Shown here: positions 16,205 to 22,219 of the stretch, in pieces
Layout of the letters: the number at the start of each line of letters is the position of its first letter
Position numbering within the stretch: position 1 is the first letter of the stretch
From: Sporisorium sorghi
Taxonomy: Eukaryota > Basidiomycota > Ustilaginomycetes > Ustilaginales > Ustilaginaceae
Assembly: GCA_023212695.1 (NCBI GenBank)
Contig: JALCCG010000273.1
Span: forward strand, 1 to 27,958
Reading direction: 5' to 3'
Length of the DNA stretch: 27,958 nt
Program-made: the position numbers and the translations under genes
The notes under the pieces: model-generated
Seen by the model: the letters and a program-made list of their open reading frames with translations, nothing else
What the model was told of the DNA's origin: nothing
Databases searched by the model: none

Positions 16205-16365
16205 ACATAACGTCTTTGTATTCACGAACCCTCACTGGCTTAAGGGGCGAATGCCCCGGGTCCGACGGACTTAGCCAGTGCAGGTTGTCCGGCTGTAACC
16301 GCCTCCCGAAATCCGTCTGCCGGACCGAGGGCCGAATGGCCCGATGCATTAATATGGTGTTAGGC
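16205..16365. repeat. attC-like site R6
   Basis: Boxes ACATAAC (16205-16211) and GTTAGGC (16359-16365, a perfect GTTRRRY), 161 bp. H1 pairs CACTGGCTTAAG with CTTAGCCAGTG and contains a GGGGC/GCCCC sub-hairpin. H2 pairs GTCCGGC with GCCGGAC and H3 pairs GGGCC with GGCCC. This is one of the clearest examples of the three-hairpin plan. Confidence 0.88.
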
Positions 16366-16992
16366 GAAGTCGTTGTCTTCCATGATTAATCTTGCATACT
16401 CATTCCAATCCTTATTATCTGTGTTGATTTCACTGGTTGGTACTACTGACTTTGCTGCTTGTATTCTAAGACTGTTTTGGGTTTCAATTAATTCTTTACA
16501 TGACTGCTCGATATACTCATTAGACTTATTGATCCAATCCTCTGGATTTCTGCTCTTAATTCTTTCTTCTACCTTATCGTTTGAAATAGTAAGCAAAATG
16601 CATTTAGCACCAAGTACATATAATTGTCTTTCTAATTCTGTTATTTCAATATTATTCGAGTCGGGGAATGCAACTCGATGATTTAAATGAAATCTTTCAA
16701 ATATAAATAAGAGACCCCTTGATTTCCTTCAACCCGGACCTAAAAAAGTTGCCCAGTCATTTAATTGCTTTATCGTGTCTACTCGGTTTCCTAACAATTC
16801 AATATGCTGTTCTCGAGATAACCGTACGAACTTTCCATGGACATTATTCAATATTTGAGAGTAATGTTCTCCGAGTATAACTACACTTAATTCTGATGTT
16901 TCATCTTGTGCTTGATATTGTTTTATTGCTTTAAGAAGAGATGTTTTTCCTGCATTTGAGTATCCCTCAAGAATGATTTCTCTAATATTCAT
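16360..16992 (-). pseudogene. P-loop kinase-like protein with an in-frame TGA
   Basis: About 210 codons in one frame. The Walker A motif GYSNAGKTSLL is at residues 10-20. The frame stops at TGA (16729-16731) after ATFLGPG, yet continues in the same frame as RKSRGLLFIFERFHLNHRVAF and LYVLGAKCILLTIS, content that looks like the rest of a deoxynucleoside/thymidylate-kinase-type P-loop fold. A single CGA- or GGA-to-TGA change would explain it. A programmed readthrough is possible but nothing in the sequence argues for it. The start has AAGGAGG 12 nt upstream. The true stop codon (16360-16362) lies inside the core box of R6, so the gene fills its cassette completely. Confidence 0.75.
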
Positions 16993-17022
16993 TCAGTAGT
17001 TGTTCCTCCTTACATTGATTTC

Positions 17023-17188
17023 GCCTAACGTTCTCTGTGTTCACGAACCCGAAATGCTTAAGATAGCGTAGCTACCGGGTGGCTCGCCACTTAGCTTTGC
17101 AGGGTTGATCGCCTGATTCCGCTTCCTAGCTTCTTACTTCTAGCGATCCAAGGACCTACAGGACCGCCACGTGAACACGTTGATAAGT
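17023..17188. repeat. attC-like site R7
   Basis: Left box GCCTAAC (17023-17029), right box GATAAGT (17182-17188, one change from GTTAAGT), 166 bp. H1 runs from CCCGAAATGCTTAAG to CTTAGCTTTGCAGGG, with a GGTGGC/GCCACT-like inner hairpin. H2 pairs GATCGC with GCGATC. The outer stem is TGTGTTCACG against CGTGAACACG. The mutated core may reduce its activity. Confidence 0.85.
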
Positions 17189-17198
17189 GATGTTGCTT

Positions 17199-17753
17199 CT
17201 ACTTGAGACGACTCTCAAAATAATTAAATATTTCTTGCCCTTTATAGTCTCTTAATTTTTTATATTGATTACGATAATTACAATTCCAATAACTTATCAT
17301 TCTGGCTTTAGTCTTCTCATAATATACTGGGTTGTCTGTAATAAATCTCAAATAATTATTCATGTTCAAATATTTCATGTGATCATATATAACTTCTAGG
17401 ATCTCATATACATATTCACCAACTAATTGAATAACAAATGGCACGACAAAAGGTTGGTCTATCATTATTATTTCTTTTATCTTCCGTTCTCTTATATAGC
17501 CATCACAATGTCTTGTGAAAAAACAATTCACTATTCCAACTTGTTCAGCGTCCAACTGGCTAATCAATTCGTTATCTGGCTCTTGAAGATAGATTCTATA
17601 GGGTATTCTTAATAATTCATTGTTCAATGTAACCTCAAAACACTCTGAATGAGGCCAATCACTTCGAAATAATATAGATCTATTAATCTTGGAAATCTTG
17701 TCTCCTTGACTTAATGGAAACGAAGTGTGAGTTATTATCTGATTTCGCATCAT
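17199..17753 (-). CDS. Hypothetical protein (cassette gene)
   Basis: 184 residues if it starts at the ATG at 17753, chosen because AGAAGG lies 8 nt upstream. A TTG at 17792 in the same frame overlaps the core box of R8 and is less likely. I do not recognise the family. Features are a polar N-terminal half with FRSDWPHSECFEV, RIPYRIYLQEPDNE and CFFTRHCDGYIRE, and an aromatic, basic C-terminal half (YWNCNYRNQYKKLRDYKGQE). It has no signal peptide or clear membrane segment, though PFVVPFVIQLVGEYVYEIL is fairly hydrophobic. It is intact, AT-rich, and alone between R7 and R8. Confidence 0.75.
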   Translation of the reverse strand: MMRNQIITHTSFPLSQGDKISKINRSILFRSDWPHSECFEVTLNNELLRIPYRIYLQEPDNELISQLDAEQVGIVNCFFTRHCDGYIRERKIKEIIMIDQPFVVPFVIQLVGEYVYEILEVIYDHMKYLNMNNYLRFITDNPVYYEKTKARMISYWNCNYRNQYKKLRDYKGQEIFNYFESRLK

Positions 17754-17790
17754 TGATTCGACCTTCTTAAATATGTATTTAGGCAATTTC

Positions 17791-17936
17791 AATTAACGTT
17801 CGGGTATTCACGAAACGCCCCAGCCTTAGATAGCTCTTATCTTAGGCTGGGGTGTTTGTTGTCTGAGCTTTCTTCCATGATTATACATCTGACAACCAAA
17901 GGGCGATAGTCATGAAGCTTGAATACGGTGTTAGAT
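17791..17936. repeat. attC-like site R8
   Basis: Boxes AATTAAC (17791-17797) and GTTAGAT (17930-17936), 146 bp. H1 is a long hairpin, CGCCCCAGCCT pairing with AGGCTGGGGTG, unlike H1 of its neighbours in sequence but in the same place. H2 pairs TTGTC with GACAA and is followed by CCAAAGG, close to the conserved CCAAGG. The left box does not match the R7 core across the gene (5/7). Confidence 0.8.
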
Positions 17937-17962
17937 GAAGTATTTGACCTCTCTGAATTAAC

Positions 17963-18445
17963 TTATAAATTTGCTTGTATTGTTATTTTCTTAATCCAGT
18001 TTAAATCCTTTCCAAACCTTTTCTCGACATGTACATAGTACACATCTAGAACAGTTATCTCTCTAAAATCATCAATTTTATATATTGTGAATTTAGTCTT
18101 GTATTCTCCTTTTGGAGTGGGAATTGTAAAGCCCATTGTATCCGTATCAATTTCTTCTGCAATACTGTCTTTTAATATTTCTTCTGATTCCCACCAACTT
18201 CCAATAGCCCCTGGAGTATAGTATCCTTCATCTTCTATAAAACTCATATTCCCTAAACCATCAGCGATTGGGTAAACGTAATGGTCTGCTAATTCTTCTT
18301 TCAGTCTCACCATATCAAGTTCTACAAGAAATCTGTTTTCATCGTATGTAGTAATTTTGCCTTCTATTTGAATATCATCTGAATTTATTGAAGGAGAAAG
18401 ATTATTGTAATAGACAATTGATACCACAATAAGTAGTACTAACAC
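17963..18445 (-). CDS. Membrane-anchored hypothetical protein (cassette gene)
   Basis: 160 residues from a GTG at 18445. The frame is open further upstream and encodes TIIYLGTCVLVLLIVVSIVYY, a clear N-terminal membrane segment, so the natural start is probably the ATG at 18475-18477, which has AGGA 10 nt upstream. That ATG is out of frame by one base: an A-run (18469-18474) seems to have lost one A. So the gene is either slightly broken at its start, or starts at GTG or another non-ATG codon. The remaining about 135 residues are extracytoplasmic, with YVYPIADGLGNMSFIEDEGYY and repeated acidic stretches. I do not recognise the family. Confidence 0.6.
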   Translation of the reverse strand: MLVLLIVVSIVYYNNLSPSINSDDIQIEGKITTYDENRFLVELDMVRLKEELADHYVYPIADGLGNMSFIEDEGYYTPGAIGSWWESEEILKDSIAEEIDTDTMGFTIPTPKGEYKTKFTIYKIDDFREITVLDVYYVHVEKRFGKDLNWIKKITIQANL

Positions 18446-18503
18446 ACAAGTGCCTAAGTAAATTATTGTTTTTTCATTTTTTCATCATCCTTTCGGATAT
18501 TTC

Positions 18504-18619
18504 ATCTAACGTTCCTGTATTCACGAACCCCAAAGGGGTTGTCTGCTGAAATCCCTCTTCGAAATTCTTCCCGCAGACCAAGGCTCCAACGGAGCCGCTG
18601 CTTGAATATTATGTTATGA
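18504..18619. repeat. attC-like site R9
   Basis: Boxes ATCTAAC (18504-18510) and GTTATGA (18613-18619), 116 bp. H1 is AACCCC/GGGGTT, H2 GTCTGC/GCAGAC and H3 GGCTCC/GGAGCC, with CCAAGG between H2 and H3. The outer stem is GTATTCACG against CTTGAATAT. It is nearly the same as R2 and R11. Confidence 0.87.
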
Positions 18620-18640
18620 GATGTCATTGGCTTCTGCGAA

Positions 18641-18973
18641 CTATCCCCAAAACATTCCGTTGTGTCCTTCATCCACGATCTTTAACTGTGTTTCAAAATC
18701 TTCATTCGGTTCTATGTCATCTATGAAATGCCATTTCCCTTTACTGTCTTGCCAATATATTTTCCATTCATTCTCACCTAATCTAAACTGAGCTACTGGC
18801 ATCTGCACCCATTGATCACTTTTGAATCCTTGTCTTTCTTCAATTAATGTCACGTGATTTCCTCTGATCTTGTAACTAATTTTAATTTGGCTTTTCACAT
18901 GTTCCGGCACTGCATTTTCGGTGTACTTGTCCATAATCTTCATAATCCGCTTCTTCGTAAAATCATCCATCAA
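18641..18973 (-). CDS. DUF3024 family protein (cassette gene)
   Basis: 110 residues. The C-terminal part has the pattern I associate with DUF3024: ITLIEERQGFKSDQWVQ-like, then MPVAQFRLGENEWKIYW and DSKGKWHFIDDIEPNED. The function of this small soluble family is unknown. Start ATG at 18973 or 18970 with AAGGAAGG upstream. It is intact and is the only gene between R9 and R10. Confidence 0.75.
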   Translation of the reverse strand: MMDDFTKKRIMKIMDKYTENAVPEHVKSQIKISYKIRGNHVTLIEERQGFKSDQWVQMPVAQFRLGENEWKIYWQDSKGKWHFIDDIEPNEDFETQLKIVDEGHNGMFWG

Positions 18974-19025
18974 TTAGTCTCGCCTTCCTTATTCTCTTTT
19001 GCCTTGATTATATCACGATGATTTC

Positions 19026-19187
19026 TCATAACGTTTGTGTGTTCCTGAACCCGAGAGGCTTAAAGGAGTGTAGCGACTCGGTGGCTCCGCCACTTAGCCT
19101 TGCAGGGTTGTCTGCTTAAACAACTTCTTCGAAAACCCTCGGGCAGACCAAGGAGCAACGCGACGCAGCAGGAAAACGGTGTTAACT
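19026..19187. repeat. attC-like site R10
   Basis: Boxes TCATAAC (19026-19032) and GTTAACT (19181-19187), 162 bp. H1 runs from ACCCGAGAGGCTTAA to TTAGCCTTGCAGGGT, with a GTGGC/GCCAC inner hairpin. H2 pairs GTCTGC with GCAGAC, followed by CCAAGG. The right outer arm is poorly kept (GGAAAACGG in place of GTGAATACGG), so this site may fold less well. Confidence 0.82.
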
Positions 19188-19188
19188 G

Positions 19189-19476
19189 ATGTCAACGACC
19201 TCCTCGAAATACCTCAAAAAAGTCCTCCAACCTACTTCACTGAATTGCCTTCAAAACACCGCTCTTAAATCTACTTCACCGAATTCCCTTCAAGACACAG
19301 CTCTTCAATCTACTTCACCGAATTGCCTTCAAAACACTGCTCTTCAATCTACTTCATCGAATTGCCTTCAAAACACTGCTCTTCAATCTACTTCACCGAA
19401 TTGCCTTCAAAACACCATTCTTCATCCTACTTCACCGATTCACCTTCAAAACACCAATCTTCAACTGCTTCATTGA
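19189..19476 (+). CDS. Doubtful ORF of 13-residue repeats
   Basis: 95 codons on the plus strand, opposite to all other cassette genes, with a repeating LQNTALQSTSPNC unit. The ATG lies just after the core box of R10 and has no ribosome site. It is open because a 39-bp repeat has no stop in this frame. On the minus strand each frame is broken by stops. I think it is more likely a by-product of the repeat than a gene, but it is the only sizeable ORF in this cassette. Confidence 0.2.
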   Translation: MSTTSSKYLKKVLQPTSLNCLQNTALKSTSPNSLQDTALQSTSPNCLQNTALQSTSSNCLQNTALQSTSPNCLQNTILHPTSPIHLQNTNLQLLH

Positions 19477-19525
19477 AATGTCTTCAAACCACCGTTCTTC
19501 AACCTACTTCATTGAACTGCATTCG
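19225..19525. repeat. 39-bp tandem repeat filling one cassette
   Basis: About eight units. Unit starts fall at 19225, 19264, 19303, 19342, 19381, 19420, 19459 and 19497, a 39-bp period with one 38-bp step. A unit reads roughly CTTCAATCTACTTCACCG + AATTGCCTTCAAAACACTGCT with a few changes per copy. The repeats fill nearly the whole cassette between R10 and R11, which has perfect terminal boxes but no convincing gene. Confidence 0.9.
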
Positions 19526-19544
19526 ATACAATCCCGTTGATTTC

Positions 19545-19663
19545 AGTTAACGTTTCTGTATTCATGAACCCCGCTAGGGGTTGTCTGCTAAAATGCCGCC
19601 TCGAAAAATCCATCTAGCAGACCAAGGCTCCACAAGAGCCGCTGCTTGAATATGATGTTAAGT
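19545..19663. repeat. attC-like site R11
   Basis: Boxes AGTTAAC (19545-19551) and GTTAAGT (19657-19663, a perfect GTTRRRY), 119 bp. H1 is AACCCC/GGGGTT, H2 GTCTGCT/AGCAGAC, and H3 GGCTC/GAGCC, with CCAAGG in place. The outer stem is GTATTCATG against CTTGAATATG. It is the site nearest the recombinase. Confidence 0.87.
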
Positions 19664-19715
19664 GATGTTCCAGTCTTCCTCGAATCACCACTCAATCTCT
19701 TACGTCTTTTATCTT

Positions 19716-20093
19716 TTATGAACGAAGTAATTTAAATTTCTTTAGATCAATATCAAATTCTCCTTCCGTCAGTACATCGAGTCCCAAAAGTCCGTTAATG
19801 TTGTGATATTTAAATGATGTAAAATCTATGTATACATCTTTTAAAATGAAATCCCCTACCTGTATACCGTCGATTCGCTTACTGAAGGCATGCTCTTTAC
19901 CTCCGATTCCGTAGCTGGTTATGATTTCATCGTCCATACTCACTAATATCCCAATCTCATCCACTTCATCTTGTGAAATCAAGCTATGACTGGCTCCTGT
20001 ATCGATCACGATGTTCGATATCACTTTCTTCTGCTTATTAAAATGGACTGTTATTTCCGTGAATAACAGCCCATCTCTATATTCAATATTCAT
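19716..20093 (-). CDS. Retropepsin-like aspartyl protease (cassette gene)
   Basis: 125 residues. The single-domain aspartyl protease pattern is clear: the active-site motif IDTGASHS at about residues 30-37, a flap-like region (TSYGIGGKEH), and the late NGLLGLDVL motif. Such proteins act as homodimers, each giving one Asp. The start ATG (20093) directly follows the TAA stop of the 81-residue gene upstream, so the two are coupled and share the first cassette. The protein is soluble. Its target is unknown. It is intact and probably driven by the promoter at 20366-20374. Confidence 0.85.
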   Translation of the reverse strand: MNIEYRDGLLFTEITVHFNKQKKVISNIVIDTGASHSLISQDEVDEIGILVSMDDEIITSYGIGGKEHAFSKRIDGIQVGDFILKDVYIDFTSFKYHNINGLLGLDVLTEGEFDIDLKKFKLLRS

Positions 20094-20339
20094 TTAAAGA
20101 TTTCTCCTTAATCCTATATTTTTCCGTACCTTCACAACGATTTGATCTTTGGAAGTATGGTAAACCAGAGTCTTGTCTCTACTGTTCAATAATTCGCGAG
20201 TCGCTTCTTCATCACTGATCGGGCCAATCACGGCCACATCATCAATAATCTCTTGATTGTCTGTTTCTTCAGAATGAAGAACTTCGAATTTTACGAATTG
20301 ATTCGGAAAAATCTGTTGAACTTCTTGCCATTTCATCAT
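20094..20339 (-). CDS. Small partner of the retropepsin-like protein
   Basis: 81 residues, opening MMKWQEVQQIFPNQFVKFEVL and including DDVAVIGPISDEEATRELL and VVKVRK. Similar small proteins often occur beside retropepsin-like genes in bacteria, so a functional pair is likely; no biochemical role is known to me. The ATG at 20339 (or 20336) follows a perfect AGGAGGG site. It is the first gene of the first cassette next to the attI-like core. Confidence 0.75.
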   Translation of the reverse strand: MMKWQEVQQIFPNQFVKFEVLHSEETDNQEIIDDVAVIGPISDEEATRELLNSRDKTLVYHTSKDQIVVKVRKNIGLRRNL

Positions 20340-20365
20340 TGTCCCTCCTATGTTTTGTTGGTTAT

Positions 20366-20374
20366 ATTATACCA
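20366..20374 (-). promoter_or_regulatory. Extended -10 promoter inside the first cassette
   Basis: On the minus strand TGGTATAAT gives a perfect TATAAT with a TGn extension, 27 bp before the first cassette gene and about 33 bp inside the cassette from its core. No good -35 box is seen, which is common for extended -10 promoters. It could drive the two-gene cassette and perhaps later cassettes. Confidence 0.6.
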
Positions 20375-20406
20375 TTTCACAAGCCTATAGCTCTCACTGG
20401 AATTTC

Positions 20407-20492
20407 ACTTAACATCTTTTTCACGAACTTCACAAAAATAGCATCTCTTGAGGTGTTTACGTACTTCTTGAACACACCTTCAACAACCAAGT
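20407..20492. other. attI-like insertion site
   Basis: The core ACTTAAC (20407-20413; GTTAAGT on the minus strand, a perfect GTTRRRY) is the exact partner of the far end of the first cassette at 19657. To its right the sequence has no three-hairpin attC body. It has a single TTTTCACGAACTTCAC piece like a half outer arm, then AGGTGT/ACACCT as an imperfect inverted repeat (20455-20482), then CAAGTTCACGAC. It ends at the recombinase stop codon (20493). This is what an attI site beside the integrase would look like. Confidence 0.7.
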
Positions 20493-21605
20493 TCACGACT
20501 CCTCTTTCAATTGATCTAACGGACTTTTAATCCTTCTTATGTCCTTCACACTCACATGTGTGTACTTTTCGGTGGTACGTACACTTTGATGACCGAGCAA
20601 CTCTTGAATGAAGCGAATGTCAATTCCACCTTCCAATAGATGTGTAGCGAATGAATGGCGTAAGGCGTGAATACTAACCTTTTTCTGGATTCCAGAGACA
20701 GTACGTGCTTGTTCGAACACTTTTTGAACCGTTCGTTCAGTTATATGGCGCTCTGGGTGTTGACCTGGGAACATCCACATCTCAGGCTCTTCTTGTCGTA
20801 AATACGGTTGAACAATATCCATAGCTGTATCGGATAATAGCGTAAGACGATCCTTTCGACCTTTGCCTTGAGAAACTCGAAGCGTATTTCGCTCGAAATC
20901 AATGTCTTGAGTTTTCAACCGGACCACTTCCCCTACCCGTAATCCTGAGGAATAGGTAAGGTATAGGATCGCACGATGTTTTAAATTATGGAGTGCTTTT
21001 AAGATCAACATCACTTCGTTCATCGATAACACATTCGGCAACTTCTTTTCTTTCTTTGGGCGAACATAAGAGACTGTTTCCTCATGCAATAATACTTTAT
21101 GAGCGTAGAATTTGATCGCGCTAAGCGCTTGATTAACATAGGAATGCGAACATTTCCTGTGAAGCAAGTGTAAGGAATAACTCTGAATCATGTTCTCATG
21201 ACCCATCCCATTATTTTGCTGCTGTACAAAAGCATGAAATCGATGGACTTGACTACAATAAGCTTTTATCGTTTTTTTACTATAACCTCGAAGCTGCAGT
21301 GCATGAACCAAGGACCTTTTTATCGACTCATTCCAAGAATAGATTGGAGTTGTATCCTGCATATTAACTTCATTGTTAAACAAGCTGCACTCTTTCATCA
21401 ACACGCTATCAACATAAATCTTCGTTCCTTCAAAAAGTGTATATAACTGTTGAATGGATTCGGTTGTAAATGGAATCATCCAGATCTTTTTATCACTGAC
21501 CCATTTCCTTCCTGAAATTTCTCGAATCTTCATCACCATTTGTTCATCATAGTTAAAACGAACATACAAGGAACCTTCCTCATTCCGAGACACCCATATA
21601 CTCAC
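20493..21605 (-). CDS. Tyrosine recombinase of the cassette array (integron-integrase-like)
   Basis: 370 residues from the GTG at 21605 (AGGG 8 nt upstream); a GTG at 21614 would add three, and the numbering here counts from that one. Residues 1-85 form an extra N-terminal domain (GRKWVSDKKIWMIPF). The core-binding domain is about 95-180 and the catalytic domain about 190-360. All catalytic residues are present: Arg226 (SGLRVGE), Lys251 (QGKGRKDR), His316 and Arg319 (HALRHSF), His342 (LLGHQS) and Tyr351 (EKYTHV). The tail RIKSPLDQL resembles the SPLD tail of IntI proteins, but the extra stretch that marks true IntI between the Lys and the HxxR box is missing. It should cut and rejoin the G/TT cores. 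I infer that it moves the cassettes, from its position beside the array and the attI-like core. Confidence 0.9.
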   Translation of the reverse strand: MSIWVSRNEEGSLYVRFNYDEQMVMKIREISGRKWVSDKKIWMIPFTTESIQQLYTLFEGTKIYVDSVLMKECSLFNNEVNMQDTTPIYSWNESIKRSLVHALQLRGYSKKTIKAYCSQVHRFHAFVQQQNNGMGHENMIQSYSLHLLHRKCSHSYVNQALSAIKFYAHKVLLHEETVSYVRPKKEKKLPNVLSMNEVMLILKALHNLKHRAILYLTYSSGLRVGEVVRLKTQDIDFERNTLRVSQGKGRKDRLTLLSDTAMDIVQPYLRQEEPEMWMFPGQHPERHITERTVQKVFEQARTVSGIQKKVSIHALRHSFATHLLEGGIDIRFIQELLGHQSVRTTEKYTHVSVKDIRRIKSPLDQLKEES

Positions 21606-21620
21606 GTTCCCCACCCTCTC

Positions 21621-21649
21621 ATTATAACAGCAACCTAATTATTGGAAAG
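21621..21649 (-). promoter_or_regulatory. Putative promoter of the recombinase
   Basis: TATAAT (21621-21626) with a TG extension (TGTTATAAT on the minus strand) and a weak TTTCC-type -35 region around 21642-21649. The start site would fall at about the GTG codons, which implies a leaderless or very short 5' end. No LexA-type GAACnnnnGTTC box is seen nearby. Confidence 0.5.
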
Positions 21650-21650
21650 C

Positions 21651-21690
21651 AAAAAGAGCTCACAATCGCCGTAATCGACGTTGTAAGCTC
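21651..21690 (-). terminator. Intrinsic terminator upstream of the recombinase
   Basis: GAGCTTACAA pairs with TTGTGAGCTC (one mismatch) and is followed on the minus strand by TTTTTGC. No gene on the minus strand lies directly upstream, so it would protect the recombinase from readthrough from the right. Confidence 0.6.
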
Positions 21691-22210
21691 CCGATATTTT
21701 CGGTGCTGTCCATCCTTTATAATCCAACCGCAATCCATTCAGTAATATTACGTTTTAGGTTTTAAAATTCTTATAGCCATTAAATAGATTAAACCATAAT
21801 CAAGGTAGCCATGGCTACTTCATTTCTCACCTTACTTCAAGCACGAAGATGCAGTGCAAGCGAAATCGCAGTACTGCACTTTCCGTGTAACCTGATAACG
21901 AGTAGCGCAGCGAATCGGTTTTGATGTTACACGCCGTCTTCGAATAACTCACAACTAGATATATATCCATCTGCGTTCAGTGGCATTCTTACCTAAAGAA
22001 TAGAGTATGCGTGATTGTTACTGCAGCTCCTCGTTTCACGAGACCATCTTGTGGTGGATGTTAATGGGGGATCCCTACACTCCATGGGAAATGACGGCCA
22101 TGGTATTACAATTGTCCATTAACGTACCCTACCAATTCTAGAAATCAGAAGGAATATTTGTCCATTTCATCGAAATACAATGTACTAATACGAAATCGAT
22201 AGAAAGTGAT
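21691..22210. other. Non-coding, structured spacer between recombinase and MraY-like gene
   Basis: There is no credible ORF in 520 bp. It holds a perfect 14-bp palindrome (GTAGCC/GGCTAC, 21805-21818). A branched fold spans 21844-21942: outer stem CGAAGA/TCTTCG around two hairpins, TGCAGT/ACTGCA (21850-21878) and GTGTAAC/GTTACAC (21885-21932). There is also a GTTAATGG/CCATTAAC pair at 22060-22123. It could be an RNA, an old recombination site or a regulatory region. Confidence 0.5.
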
Positions 22211-22219
22211 GTGTATCTT

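Larger units (their letters stand above)
15418..21614 (-). mobile_element. Integron-like platform: recombinase, attI-like core and cassettes
   Basis: It contains a tyrosine recombinase gene, a lone core site directly after its stop codon, and seven cassettes bounded by R5-R11. Terminal boxes pair across each gene-bearing unit: GTTATGT/ACATAAC, GTTAGGC/GCCTAAC, GTTAGAT/ATCTAAC, GTTATGA/TCATAAC, GTTAACT/AGTTAAC and GTTAAGT/ACTTAAC are all exact; only the R7-R8 unit is poor. That is what circular cassettes with a split attC would leave. Recombinase and array lie on the same strand, with the array at the 3' side of the recombinase; classical integrons have the array at the 5' side, read divergently. 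Confidence 0.8.

Noticed and set aside
19225..19525. The 39-bp repeat as a CRISPR array
   Set aside because: Units touch each other with no variable spacers, and no cas gene is in the window.
21500..21700. LexA/SOS box controlling the recombinase
   Set aside because: SOS control is known for some IntI, but no GAACnnnnGTTC-type palindrome is present near this promoter.
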